The notes beneath the pieces were generated by a model. It was not told the origin of the DNA and made no database searches. It saw nothing but the letters and a program-made list of their open reading frames with translations. 64,000 nucleotides of DNA, from contig NC_063168.1 in assembly GCF_023159225.1 (NCBI RefSeq), positions 49,927,776 to 49,991,775 of the forward strand, read 5' to 3'. Below, one piece after another: positions 1 through 9,714 of this stretch. Within the stretch, counting starts at the first letter, position 1; the number at the start of each line of letters is the position of its first letter. The DNA is from Perognathus longimembris pacificus. Its lineage: Eukaryota; Chordata; Mammalia; Rodentia; Heteromyidae. The position numbers and the translations under genes were made by a program.

Positions 1-1200
1 CTACCTGATCTAGATGTTGGAGGGTTTTTTTGTTTGTTTGTTTGTTTTGCTTTTTAGTATCCGTCTTGGATATGGGAGCAATAGGTGACCTGAGATTGGC
101 ACAGGTGGAGGCAGTCTAAGGTGGGGTAGGTATGTGGGGGCTGTCATTCCACTCATTCTCACTTTGTATGTGTTTGAAATTATTTTTTTTTAAAGTTAAG
201 GGCGAGGAAGAAAAAGAGAAATCAGTGTCTAACTCATTCTTTCCCTCTTGACTCTTGCTCCATAATGATGCAGAGGTCCTAATGAAAGAAATTTGATGAT
301 AGAAGTTTGTACGGGATGACTTCAACCAAGAGAAAAGTGTAATAGATTATTTCTGGAGAGTGGAGTAGTCAGGGTTTCCAAGAGAACAGATGTTGAGATG
401 AATAATGAAGATCCCCTGCTCAGGAATTCAGCCTAAGGGGCTGTCCTGGCAAACAGAGGAAGTGTTGCCTATGCCATGTAGCACTTACTTGTGCAATGTA
501 GGAAAGATCCATGGATGCCCAGCAGCAGCACTCCGTCCCCCCAGGGTGGAGGTGGGAACTGAATGGCACCTCCTATCCCGAGTTGTAGCTAGACTGGGTG
601 GTAATCTCAGGGGAGTCCTGCATCCGGGCTCTCTGGGCCTGGTTCTCTCAGAAGCCTGAATGAGTATCTTCAGGAAGATGACAGAGTTGAGGGAGTGGTG
701 TGAAATGCTATCAGGAATCTTGCAGCCCTGTCACTAAGCCCAGGGAGGAAGGCTGGAATGCAGCACGGGAAGTTCTCTCTTCTCAGTCTCACTCACTAGG
801 CCTGTTGGGTGGGGTGGAAATTGGCTTGTGGGTGACCACACCCAGCTCCCTCTCCGATCGGTCCAGAGACTACATCCTCAACAGCTGCTGTCTGTGTTTG
901 GCTTTCAACTCTGCTGCTACAACCCAGCTCCCAAAGACTGGTTTACAGGAGACAACTGTGATGCTGGCGTTCTAATCATAACTGATCTGAACCCCTTGTC
1001 CATAGCCCTGCCTACCACACACAGTGTGACCTTCAATTCACTTATAAGATGATATTTTTCTCAGGATGCGGGTCTTTGGTTTGCTCTGTGGTTTTGTTTT
1101 GGACTTCATGCAGATTTATCTCACGAGCTTGTTATTTAAAATGTGGGAGGAACTGGCTTATTTATTTTTGTAGTGGGTTTCTGTGGAATAAAGAATAAAA
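1..1200. other. Unique intergenic or intronic DNA
   Basis: No gene or clear repeat is recognised. A short TTTG run lies near 27-50. Reading frames at 405-659 and 700-975 have no recognisable domain and are probably chance. Confidence 0.5.
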
Positions 1201-1204
1201 TGAA

Positions 1205-1425
1205 ACCAGACACCACTGGCTCATGCATAATCGTAGGCTGAGATCTCAGGATTCAGGCTCAAAGCTAACCAGGCAGAAAAGTCTGTTAGATCCCAATTAA
1301 CCAGCAAAAAGCCAGATGTGGAGCTGTGGCTCAAGTGCTAGAGCATCAGCCTTGAACAAAAAAGCCAAACAAAATAGTGAGGTCCTGAGTTCAAGCCCCA
1401 GTACTGGCACAAAATAAAACAAAAA
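1205..1425 (+). repeat. 7SL-Geo dimeric SINE, diverged
   Basis: The left arm is B1/7SL-like (ggctcatgc, gaggctgagatctcagg). It is followed by a linker near ccaattaaccagc and a right arm with ggctcaagtgctagagc and gagttcaagccccagtactgg, ending A-rich. This two-part layout is the commonest repeat in the window. Confidence 0.8.
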
Positions 1426-1528
1426 TGAAAGAGATGAAATAAATGTATTGATCTGGCATTCTGAGGTAAGAGAACAGAGAGTGCGTGATGTTTTAGAACC
1501 TGTCATTTGCTAAATTAAGACACAACAC

Positions 1529-1650
1529 GGGTCTGGCATGGTGGAACATGCTTGTAATTTCAGCACCAGGGAAGTAGAGAAAGAAGATCTTGAGTTTGAG
1601 ATCATCCTCAAACTGCTGTTTCAGAAAGTCAAAAACCAAAAGAACAAAAC
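1529..1650 (+). repeat. B1-like SINE monomer, diverged
   Basis: It begins ggtctggcatggtgg and continues with cttgtaatttcagcacc, the 7SL-type start of B1, and ends in an A-rich stretch. No second arm is visible. Confidence 0.55.
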
Positions 1651-1666
1651 CTCTATTGCCTTTTTT

Positions 1667-1883
1667 ATTTTTATTTTTATTTTTATTTTTTTTGGCCAGT
1701 CCTGGGCCTTGGACTCAGGGCCTGAGCACTGTCCCTGGCTTCTTCCCGCTCAAGGCTAGCACTCTGCCACTTGAGCCACAGCGCCACTTCTGGCCGTTTT
1801 CTGTATATGTGGTGCTGGGGAATCGAACCTAGGGCCTCGTGTATCCGAGGCAGGCACTCTTGCCACTAGGCTATATCCCCAGC
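1667..1883 (-). repeat. IDL-Geo SINE
   Basis: On the minus strand the left arm is ID-like (ggctggggatatagcctagtgg, then a B box around ggttcgattcc) and the right arm ends gtccaaggcccaggactgg plus an A-tail. It is flanked by a 17-bp target-site duplication beginning cctctattgcc (1650-1666 and 1884-1900). A full-length, well preserved copy. Confidence 0.93.
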
Positions 1884-2053
1884 CCTCTATTGCCTTTTTT
1901 AAAGGGTTCATCATCCCCTTGAAATCATTCAAAGTATTTGTCATGGTAATAGCACTCTTGAAAATGTCCATACTGGAAATAATTCCAAGTAAGTGGGAAA
2001 TATTTGTTCATTATACATACATACATATATATGTACATATATATAATTTTCAT

Positions 2054-2508
2054 TTTTGTTTTTGTCATTTGTGAGGCTTGAATTCTGGGCCTGGGCACTG
2101 TCCCAGACTCTCTCTGTGCTCAAGGCTGGCATTCTACCACTTGAGCTACAGTGCCACTTCCAGGTTTTTGTTTTTGTTTTTGCCAGTCCTGGGGCTTGAA
2201 CTCAGGGCCTGAGCACTGTCCCTGGCTTCTTTTGCTCAAGGCTAGCACTCTACCACTGGAGCCACAGCATCACTTCCAGCTTTTTCTATATATGTGGTGC
2301 TGAGGAATTGAGCCCAAGGCTTCATGTATACGAGGCGAGCACTTTACAACTGGGCCATATTCCCAGCCTCTCACTTCCAGTTTTTGAGAGGTTAATTGGA
2401 TAAGAATGTTATGGACTTTTCTGGCAGAGCTGGCTTTGAACTGTGATCCTCAGATCTCAGCCTCATGAGTAGCTAGGATTACAGGCATGAGCCACCAGCA
2501 CCTGGCTT
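2054..2508 (-). repeat. 7SL-Geo dimeric SINE, split by a younger SINE
   Basis: The right arm lies at 2054-2163 and the left B1-like arm at about 2381-2508 (cctcagatctcagcctc, aggattacaggcatgagcc). The interruption is the IDL-Geo copy at 2171-2370. Confidence 0.85.
2171..2370 (-). repeat. IDL-Geo SINE nested in a 7SL-Geo SINE
   Basis: A full dimer reading out from cccagcctc at the right to a T-rich tail at the left. The host word cacttccag is repeated on both sides (2155-2163 and 2372-2380), consistent with a target-site duplication and giving the relative age: the 7SL-Geo copy was there first. Confidence 0.9.
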
Positions 2509-2539
2509 CATATTAGATATTGATAGCAGAATAAAATTG

Positions 2540-2800
2540 CTTATCATAGTGCAAATGGTGAAGATGCACAGTGACTGGGGCCATGGTTAAATGAACTCAG
2601 GAAAACGCATGGAGAACTACAGCCACAAAGATAATGAGGAAGAGCGTGGAAGGTATTCAATAAGCAATGATAAATAAAATAGTCAAATGCAAAAAAAAAT
2701 TATGAATGCTATGATTATATTCACGTAAGAGCTTCATGTTTTGTACTAAAAATGGAGTAGATCTGGGGGAAGAAAATGTGATTGTGTATGTGATAGAAAT
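2540..2800 (+). repeat. Old L1 3'-end remnant (tentative)
   Basis: The order of words (catggttaaatgaactcagg, cagccacaaagataatgagg, then an A-rich stretch and gattatattcacgtaag) resembles the end of ORF2 and 3' region of old mammalian L1. It is strongly diverged and no frame is open. Confidence 0.4.
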
Positions 2801-2821
2801 ATAGGTGATGTTTTTGTTTTT

Positions 2822-2905
2822 TTTATGTTGGCAGTCCTGGGGTTTGAACTCACAGCCTTGCACTTGCTAGGTAAGCTCTCTACCACTTGAGCTACAACTC
2901 CAGTA
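2822..2905 (-). repeat. ID-like SINE fragment
   Basis: Contains cagtcctggggtttgaactcac and ctctaccacttgagctacaac, the complement of a tRNA-type A and B box pair, with no dimer partner visible. Confidence 0.6.
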
Positions 2906-3162
2906 TTGTTTTTCTTTTAAGATAGTTTTAGCATTGTCTTCCTGTTTAAATAGTAAGAACTTTAAAAAAGATACAGAAGAAAGAAATCCTAACTTGTGCT
3001 GTGCATTTACATCATTCAGATGAGTTAAAAAAAAAATACTGATGCTGGGGTAATGCCTCCAGGGAGCCTGAATTAACTGTGGTTTCTCAGTAACTTTGGG
3101 TAAGAACCAGCAAAACATGAAAAGTATAAAGGAAGAATGTCACTATGAACTTAAGTGTGTGT

Positions 3163-3385
3163 GTGTTGGGACTTGAACTCAGAGCCTCAGTATGATCTCT
3201 TAGTTTCTTTGCTCAAGGTTAGTGCTGTACCATTTGAGCCACAGTGCCACCTCCAGCTTATTGATAGTTGATTGGAGATAAGAGTCTCATGGACTTTTTT
3301 TTGTAGGGCTGGCTTTGAACCTTTATCCTCAGATTTCAGCCTCCTGAGTAGCTAGAATTACAGGCATGAGCTACCAGTAATTGCT
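3163..3385 (-). repeat. 7SL-Geo dimeric SINE
   Basis: The right arm (gggacttgaactcagagcctc, ccatttgagccacagtgccac), the linker ttgattggagataagagtctc and the left arm (cctcctgagtagctagaatt) are in the expected order. Confidence 0.85.
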
Positions 3386-3977
3386 TTTTTTGTTTGTGTG
3401 TTTGTAACTTATCCTTCCCTCTGCAGTATCTGAGAAACTTAGTTGGAGGAATGATTTAAATCACTCCTGGTTTTAAAAAAATGAATCCTTGGCTAAATTA
3501 ATCACAGGGTGCCAACACTTGGAGTCACACAAATAAAACAGCTCTTTTACACATAGGAGATGCATTCACTTCAAGCTGTTCTTCCTTTATAACCACTGAC
3601 TCAAACTTATGGGATAGCTCAGGGCAAAATCTGGTTTCTGACAACCAGTACTGTACATTAATGGAGTGAAGCAGGCTGATATTCTGTAGCCTGCGGAGGT
3701 TATTGGAGAAGAGCCTCTGTGTCAAGGTTCATCACAGCCTAATTTAAACCTTAGATTATGAATAGATCATTAAAAGTGCAGATTGATGCCCACTATGTGG
3801 TCATTTGAGCCCAGATACTAAGATATTCCAAGAAGGAAAAGAAAAATCCTAGAATCCTCTCCAGGGTACAAATACTGTGGCAGGTCCAGTGAAAATTACA
3901 AGGCTTGGATGAGATTTGAGTCCTTCCCACAACCCAAAAATAGTATACTGGGTTAGGATAGAAATATAGATAGACTT

Positions 3978-4178
3978 GGGGGCTGGGAATATGGCCTAGT
4001 GTCAAGAGTGCTTGCCTCACATACATGAAGCCCTGGGTTCGATTCCCTAGCACCACATATATAGAAAATGGCCAGAAGTGGCACTGTGGCTCAAGTGGCA
4101 GAGTGCTAGCCTTGAGCAAAAAGAAGCCAGGGACAGAGCTCAGGCCCTGAGTCCAAGGCCCAGGACTGGCAAAAAAAA
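3978..4178 (+). repeat. IDL-Geo SINE
   Basis: Begins gggggctgggaatatggcc and ends ccaggactggc plus A9. A perfect 18-bp target-site duplication, agaaatatagatagactt, lies at 3960-3977 and 4179-4196. Confidence 0.95.
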
Positions 4179-4571
4179 AGAAATATAGATAGACTTCAAG
4201 TCAATAAACACATTTCCCAGAAAAAATATAAATAACTGCAATAAACTGAGTTAGAAAACCTAAGGTCTAATTGCAGTGAGACTTTAACTAGATGTGTGAT
4301 CTTGGACAATTGGTTAACATTCAATTTCATTTTCTGTAAGTTGAAAGTAAATAATGCTCCCTCAAAGACAGGTGTGAAGATTAGATAATATAATGTGTTT
4401 AAAGCCAGGCACTGGTGGCTCATGCCTGTAATCCTAGCTATTTAGGAGGCTGAGATTTGAGGATCACGGTTCAAAGCCTATCTCTAAATAACCAGCACAA
4501 AGCTGGAAGTGGAACTGTGGCTCTAGTGATAGAGTATTGAGCAAAAAAAAAAGCTCAAGAATAGAGCCCTG

Positions 4572-5432
4572 CAAAAGAGCTAAAGAGAGACTTCACAAGA
4601 GAAGATATAAAAATGGCAAAGAAACACATGAGGAAATGCTCAACATCCCTGCTAGTAAAGGAAATGCAAATAAAAACAACCCTGAGATACCACCTCACCC
4701 CAGTCAGAATGGCCTATACTCTGAACTCAGGAAACAACAAATGCTGGAGGGGCTGTGGGGAAAGAGGAACCCTGCTCCATTGTTGGTGGGAGTGCAAATT
4801 AGTACAGCCACTTTGGAGAACAGTATGGAGGTTTCTCAAAAAGCTCAATATAGACCTACCCTATGACCCAGCCATACCACTCCTAGGCATCTATCCTAAA
4901 CAGCAAAACCCAAGATATCAAAAGGACATTTGTACTTCCATGTTTATCGCAGCACAATTCACAATAGCCAAAATTTGGAAACAACCCAGATGCCCCTCCA
5001 CAGATGAATGGATCCAAAAAATATGGTACTTATACACAATGGAATACTACATAGCGATTAGGAATGGTGAAATATTGTTATTCGCAGGGAAATGGTCAGA
5101 ACTCGAACAAATAATGTTGAGTGAGACAAGCCTAGAACACAGAAAACAAAGGGGCATGATCTCCCTGATATATGACTGTTAACAAAGGGAGATGGAGAGA
5201 CAGTAGAGACCAAGTCTGTGAGCATTGTATATGTGCTTGATACATTGTATATTGCATATGGGTCTACCTGACCTAGACAAGGGACGGGAAAACAGGTTGT
5301 AAGATATCACAAGAAATGTACACACTGACCTACTATGTAACTGCACCCTCTTTGCACAGCACCTTGTAAAAAAAAATTTTATGTTCAATTAATAATAAAA
5401 AAAATTAAAAATAAAAAAAAAAAAAAAAAAAA
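4572..5432 (+). mobile_element. Young 5'-truncated L1 with an open ORF2 C-terminus
   Basis: The insert carries the last ~200 codons of L1 ORF2, open from the left junction (codon phase 4574) to a TAA at 5180-5182. The Cys-rich segment characteristic of the L1 ORF2 C-terminus is visible (about 4739-4795: CWRGCGERG, then LLHCWWEC). After the stop comes a ~210-bp 3' UTR, an aataaa signal near 5391 and a long A tract. A perfect 15-bp target-site duplication, aagaatagagccctg, is at 4557-4571 and 5433-5447. The absence of stops over the retained frame suggests a recent insertion. Lacking the endonuclease and reverse transcriptase domains, it cannot move by itself. Confidence 0.95.
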
Positions 5433-5471
5433 AAGAATAGAGCCCTGGCCCTGAGTTCAAGCCCCAGGACT

Positions 5472-5475
<4 letters not shown>

Positions 5476-5520
<45 letters not shown>
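5476..5520. repeat. (CA)n microsatellite
   Basis: About 22 uninterrupted CA units directly after agccccaggactag of the SINE right arm. Confidence 0.95.
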
Positions 5521-5522
<2 letters not shown>

Positions 5523-5764
5523 TAATGTGTTTAAAATAATCAAGTACATTTGGCCTCTAATAGATTTCACTGTTCATTTCCTGAATCTGTTGAATCCATA
5601 TATGGTCTCTGTAAAGCAGTAGTTCATAAAACTTCCTGTACATTTAAATCATTTAGGTGAATTACAAAAAGAAAATACTGATATAAGGATCATGCTTCCC
5701 AAGAACCTGAAGTAATTGGTGTGGTGAGTAGTTTTGGTAAGAGGATGTTAAGAAGCATAGAAGA

Positions 5765-5890
5765 AAAGTGGGTGAATTGGATCAAATCTGTAGTCCTCAC
5801 TATTTGAGAAGCAGGGATTGGGAGAATTAAGGCTGAAGGCTGTCATGGGCCAAAAAGTTAGTGAGACATCATTTCAAAGAAATTACCACC
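5765..5890 (+). repeat. Possible degraded 7SL-type SINE
   Basis: The words ctgtagtcctcactatttgag, gaagcaggga and gtgagacatc are in the order of a B1-like arm, but identity is low. Confidence 0.3.
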
Positions 5891-5984
5891 TTTATTAATG
5901 AAAAATAGATAATTTGAACAGTTCTATATTGATTAAAGAAACTGAAGTAGTGGTTAAAATATTACCATAAAAAAAACTTTCTGA

Positions 5985-6850
5985 CGTTATAATGAACTAC
6001 TGTTTATTATTGACACTTGCCAAGGAGCATCAATGTATGAACGGTTTTATTCACCTAACATGGCTCTAGCTAGTAGCCAAGTGGGAGAAGACTCACTCTC
6101 CCATCAACCTGATCCTACAATTGGAGTCCATCTTATGGATAGGTACACATTTTATGTCTTGGAATTTTTGGAGGAAATTATTCCATCTAGCCAAAAGGGT
6201 ATGAATGACCTTTTACAAGTATGTCCCAAAAGTCTCTGTGTATCTACTCCTAGACATTGTATTGATCTTTTTCAGAGGAATCCTAAAAGTATCCTAATAA
6301 CTGAATTCTTTGGAAGTGTATGGAAAGTGGAAATTACAACAGAGACTATTCATTTGAAATGGGATTCAGAGATCTTGGAAAGCAGCAGCTATAAGGAAGA
6401 CCAGATAGTTGAAGAACTAATAGAACCTCTGAAATATGCTGAACAACTTCCTGTAGCTCAGATAACACCAGAAACCAAAGCTAAAAGATTGGCATCCTCC
6501 TGGGGGCTTCATTCTGGGACTATGAGCCCTGATTATCATGGTTTTCTTCAAAACTTATGGAATCAAGCATATGAAGTTCATTTTTTAGACTCAGTGATGT
6601 GTGAAGAAGAATGAATGGAAGAATGCAACCTTGGATAAAATAATGTTATTGAATGTGTTAAAAAATATATTTCTCCTATGTAAACTGGAAAAAGTGTAAG
6701 GAAAATTAAATTTTAATGAATTATTGGCACTGTAACTTAAAATTATTATAATTTTTGTTGTTGTATTATAAAAACTAGTGTCAATGACACATTAAAAAAT
6801 AACATTCCCCTATCATCTTACCCACTATATTTGGAAATAAAAATTGTGAA
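5985..6850 (+). pseudogene. PIGK: PIGK processed pseudogene (C-terminal half)
   Basis: Translation from 5985 matches the C-terminal half of PIGK (GPI8), the cysteine-protease subunit of the endoplasmic reticulum GPI transamidase that attaches GPI anchors to proteins. The segment around the catalytic cysteine, DTCQGASMYERFY, is present (Cys codon 6018-6020), followed by GEDSLSHQPDP and GVHLMDRYTFYVLEFLEE. Several exons' worth of protein is contiguous without introns, so the copy was retroposed. It is broken: homology begins abruptly at 5985 after an in-frame TGA, a small deletion near 6463 shifts the frame, and in the shifted frame a TGA near 6520 precedes the usual end of the protein near 6587. 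An open frame 6033-6614 therefore ends in a scrambled tail. The 3' boundary is uncertain; I see 3'-UTR-like AT-rich sequence to about 6850. Family and processed origin are firm; expression is not expected. Confidence 0.92.
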
Positions 6851-6988
6851 GATGTTAAATTCTCACTAAAGAAGGTAACTTCTGAACCAGTGCCAATGAC
6901 TCATGCCTGTAATTCTAGCTTCTCAGGAGGCTGAGGGTCTGAGAACCTCAGTTCAAAGCCAGCCCTGGCAGGAAAGTCTATGAGATAA

Positions 6989-7296
6989 TGTTGTGCCAAG
7001 TTGCAAGACCACCCCCAAGAAGACCACCGAGATTCAGACACTCCGAAATGCAAAAGCAAGGCAAGGGTTTATTTAACGAGCTGCCAACTCGGGCCTCGTC
7101 CTACCCACCGACACAGCGGAGGTTAGGAGGAAGCCCCGAGCTGTGATTACACAGGGCTTATAAAGGCAAAGAACAAGGTTACAACAATCAGCTGTGCAAG
7201 CAAGATTAGAACACAGGTACAAATCCGATTGGCTCGGGGTTCGATTCTAAAATGGGGTTCACGTGGTGGGGCCTGACTTCAAAGTCTGGCACCTCA
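6989..7296 (-). repeat. 3' LTR of the ERV
   Basis: On the minus strand it runs TGAGGTGCC...GCACAACA, with the TG...CA ends of retroviral LTRs. A CCAAT box (complement of attgg, 7228-7232), a TATA-like TTTATAAG (7159-7166) and an AATAAA signal (7068-7073) follow in U3 to R order. Confidence 0.93.
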
Positions 7297-7315
7297 TTTC
7301 CCCCTTTTTCTTTTT
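7297..7315 (-). promoter_or_regulatory. Polypurine tract of the ERV
   Basis: The minus strand reads AAAAAGAAAAAGGGGGAAA directly against the 3' LTR, the expected plus-strand DNA primer site. This fixes the minus-strand orientation. Confidence 0.9.
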
Positions 7316-7927
7316 GGTACCTTGGGAGCCAATCATGGCTCCATTCTGTCCATTTCAATGGCTTGCATGTCTAGGGGATGATATAGAGGTAAGGCATGGG
7401 CCAGTAGGACCCAATGTAGTAACCAAAGGGCCTGTCACCATTTCTTACAAGAATATTCTCTGTACCTCTGTTCTGCATGTCTCTAGTTTATCCTGCCTCA
7501 TCTTCACAAAAACAACTCTGGTCCCTTGATTTTAAAGGGGGGCTGATGGGTGAAGATCATCCATCTTCTGTAACTTCTTCAGGCTGACTCAGGGGCGTAG
7601 ATCTTACCTAGCCAGGAACCTATAACCTTAGTCTACTTTTCCAAGGGACTGCAGGATTACTGCAAACTGAAAATTAACTTTCAGCTATACAGACTTACCA
7701 TTAGCTCTATAGTGTTTAGTATCCAAATGTAAGCAACAAAATAATACATAAACTTCTCAACTGTGCTCTAAGGGTCGGGTGGCTATAGCCGTATTCCTGA
7801 GCAAGCCCAAAACTACCTAAAATAAGGGGGTCACCTCACTTTGGAGTGAGCTGCCAAAATGACATCAACACTATCCAGGGTAGTAAGGAAAGAAGGCAAA
7901 AAGAAAATTATAACAATATTCAGTCTA
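7316..7927 (-). other. ERV interior, 3' portion, unrecognised
   Basis: This 0.6 kb lies between the integrase remnant and the polypurine tract, where env would be expected. I cannot recognise env domains and stops occur in all frames; a 7263-7529 frame on the opposite strand is probably chance. Confidence 0.5.
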
Positions 7928-8330
7928 ACTTTCTTTTCTTGAGGCGAAGGCGAAGCGGCTGAGTTGGGTGCTTGGAGACCTCCCATGTTCCATCATGGTA
8001 GTTGTCATCCAGGGCAAAGGGGTCAGCTGGCCTGGCGTGGAAGCAATGAACCCAAGTGGCGATGCCGTCTAGGGTCCCTTCCACCGTGGTTCTAAGGAGT
8101 TTAGTCTCCTGGGTAGGATTTCTTTCAGGATCTTCTTAGCCACTACATTCGCAGTCTCATGCTTTGTTGGATAGACTTCAACCCATCCTGAAAAGGTGTC
8201 TACAAAAACTAGCAAATATTTGTAATTTCTGTGAAATCTACTTCCCAATACACGCCTGGCCTATTCCCACAGAGGCGAGCTCCTTTAGTAATCTGTTGAT
8301 TGGGGGCATTGGTAAGCTGACAGACCTTTA
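7928..8330 (-). pseudogene. Broken gammaretroviral-type integrase remnant
   Basis: On the minus strand, about 8330 to 8131 encodes fragments of the integrase catalytic core: a WEVDFTE motif with the first catalytic aspartate (about 8227-8247) and a DTFSGW motif with its aspartate (about 8183-8203). About 8100 to 7928 then resembles the C-terminal domain (PRWKGP, then after a break DGIATWVH and a basic end). The core is interrupted by an in-frame TAG after a short deletion near 8215, the middle of the protein including the third catalytic residue is deleted at about 8110-8130, and a TAG plus a frameshift follow near 8074. The remnant cannot give a working enzyme. It places the element among gammaretrovirus-like ERVs. 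Confidence 0.85.
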
Positions 8331-8697
8331 ACAGATCTCAATAAGGACAACACAATCTCAGGTCTACAAGCTTTCTTTCCTAAACAGATGTATCAACTTA
8401 AAATTCTTACTGCCAGTCAGGGCTTTGAGTAAATGCGGGGGGTGAGATTTTAATCTATCCTCTCATTTAACAAACTTACCCTTACCAACCACTATCACAT
8501 ATGACTGGCAAATTCCTGCCAAGTAGACAGACATGGGCACTGGAAAGGCATGCTCATGAACTATTCTTCTAGGACTTCCCGGCTTTAACTTTTGAAAGGC
8601 CAACAGTAGTGACTCTAGGATCTGACACCATCTCTGCCATCCAAGCAGTGGCTTACTGCCTCTGGATGCTCCATCACTTTTGTCCCAGGAGGAGTGA
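8331..8697 (-). other. ERV interior, unassigned
   Basis: No open frame or recognisable domain; possibly decayed pol sequence. Confidence 0.4.
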
Positions 8698-8890
8698 CTT
8701 TCGACTTGGACTCAGGGCCTGAGTGCTGTCCCTCAGCTCTCCAGCTCAAGACTAGCACCGTACCACTTTTGAGCTCCACACTACTCCGTTCCCAGCACTC
8801 TGCTGGCTGATTAGAGACAAGTCTCTCACAGGGACCTTTCTTTGCCCGGGCTGGCTTCGAACTGCAGATTCAGATCAATGAGTCTTATAA
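8698..8890 (-). repeat. Old 7SL-Geo SINE inside the ERV interior
   Basis: Contains gacttggactcagggcctgag, gctcaagactagcaccg, ctgattagagacaagtctc and cgggctggcttcgaactgc, the right arm then left arm of the dimer on the minus strand, more diverged than the LTRs are from each other. Confidence 0.75.
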
Positions 8891-8928
8891 GGGGCCACTT
8901 TACTCCAATTATAAGCAACAAGGTGGTC

Positions 8929-8975
8929 CACACAGAGGTACAAGGTGGTCCACACAGAAGTAGTTTTTAAGCATG
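8929..8975. repeat. 22-bp tandem duplication
   Basis: caaggtggtccacacag occurs twice in tandem with agaggta and agaagta as variant ends, within the ERV interior. Confidence 0.85.
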
Positions 8976-9244
8976 CTCTCTTACCTGGAACTTATTAAGG
9001 GTCAGTATTAGATCTTGACAAACTTGTAGGAATCACCTGTGCTTCTCTGTGGGCCTGCTGGAAACTGTTACAAAAAACCTACAAAGAAGCTGGAATGGCA
9101 ATTAAACATTTTGGTAGCCATAATTCTCCTTTTCTCACTTTGCAATAATTATTTAGGACAATTTTACTTCCAAATTTCTTCCAGAAGGCTACAAAAACAA
9201 AACAATTAATACAAAAGGAGGAAAACACACAGGCCTAAGAAAAG

Positions 9245-9512
9245 CTACGAGTTGGAGATCTCCCAAGCTGGCCCACAACCTCCTACAAGGGTGCAGAAGG
9301 AATGGACCCGAGTTGGCCCACAACCTCCTGCAAGGAGGAGTGGACCCGAGTTGGCCCACAACCTCCTGCAAGGGTGCAGAAGGAGTGGACCCGAGTTACG
9401 CGTTGGAGATCTCCCAAGTTGGCCCACAACCTCCTGCCAGGGTACAGGAGGAGTGGACCCAAGTTGGCCCACAACCTCCTGCCAGATAAGCAGAAGGAGC
9501 AGACCCAAGTAC
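9245..9512 (-). repeat. Minisatellite in the ERV leader
   Basis: Five copies of gcccacaacctcct start at 9271, 9316, 9354, 9422 and 9467, with spacings of 45, 38, 68 and 45 bp. Two copies also carry ttggagatctcccaag. On the minus (transcribed) strand each unit gives a pyrimidine-rich stretch, then CCCTTGCAGGAGG or CCTGGCAGGAGG, resembling a 3' splice site. Frames through it are open in several phases, but only because the repeat lacks stops. Confidence 0.9.
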
Positions 9513-9654
9513 AAGGTGGGCAGGTTGAGTCTCGTTTAGGAGGCCCTCCTGGTCAGTTCCGGCCAAAAACCAAACTGACTCGCGCCCTACAAGTATAAGC
9601 AAAAGCAAAACAGACAGACAAATTACAGGACAAGACAAATGAACAGCGCTGTTT

Positions 9655-9664
9655 TCTTACCTTC
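9655..9664 (-). promoter_or_regulatory. Putative ERV splice donor
   Basis: The minus strand reads GAAG/GTAAGA, close to the consensus 5' splice site, 35 nt downstream of the primer-binding site in a typical leader position. Confidence 0.65.
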
Positions 9665-9694
9665 AGAGTCTGGGATCTCGGGGTCTCTGGGGCT

Positions 9695-9712
9695 ATCCCG
9701 GACGAAACCCCA
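9695..9712 (-). promoter_or_regulatory. ERV primer-binding site, proline-tRNA type
   Basis: The minus strand reads TGGGGTTTCGTCCGGGAT, starting two bases after the 5' LTR. It resembles the tRNA-Pro primer site used by many gammaretroviruses with a few internal differences, so the exact primer is uncertain. Confidence 0.8.
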
Positions 9713-9714
9713 AA

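Larger units (their letters stand above)
4404..5521 (+). repeat. 7SL-Geo dimeric SINE, interrupted by L1, with a CA-repeat tail
   Basis: The left and part of the right arm occupy 4404-4571, and the remainder (gccctgagttcaagccccagg) resumes at 5448. The tail is a CA repeat (5476-5520). A 14-bp duplication, ataatgtgtttaaa, at 4390-4403 and 5522-5535 frames the whole unit, so the CA tract belongs to the SINE tail. Confidence 0.92.

Noticed and set aside
4537..4866. 109-codon frame beginning in a SINE and running into L1
   Set aside because: It is out of phase with L1 ORF2, whose true frame is 4574-5182.
7263..7529. 88-codon plus-strand frame at the edge of the ERV
   Set aside because: Antisense to the provirus, starts within the LTR and shows no known domain.
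9245..9598. Several overlapping open frames, and a possible CRISPR-like array
   Set aside because: They result from a stop-free minisatellite inside an ERV. Unit spacing is irregular and the host is a mammal.
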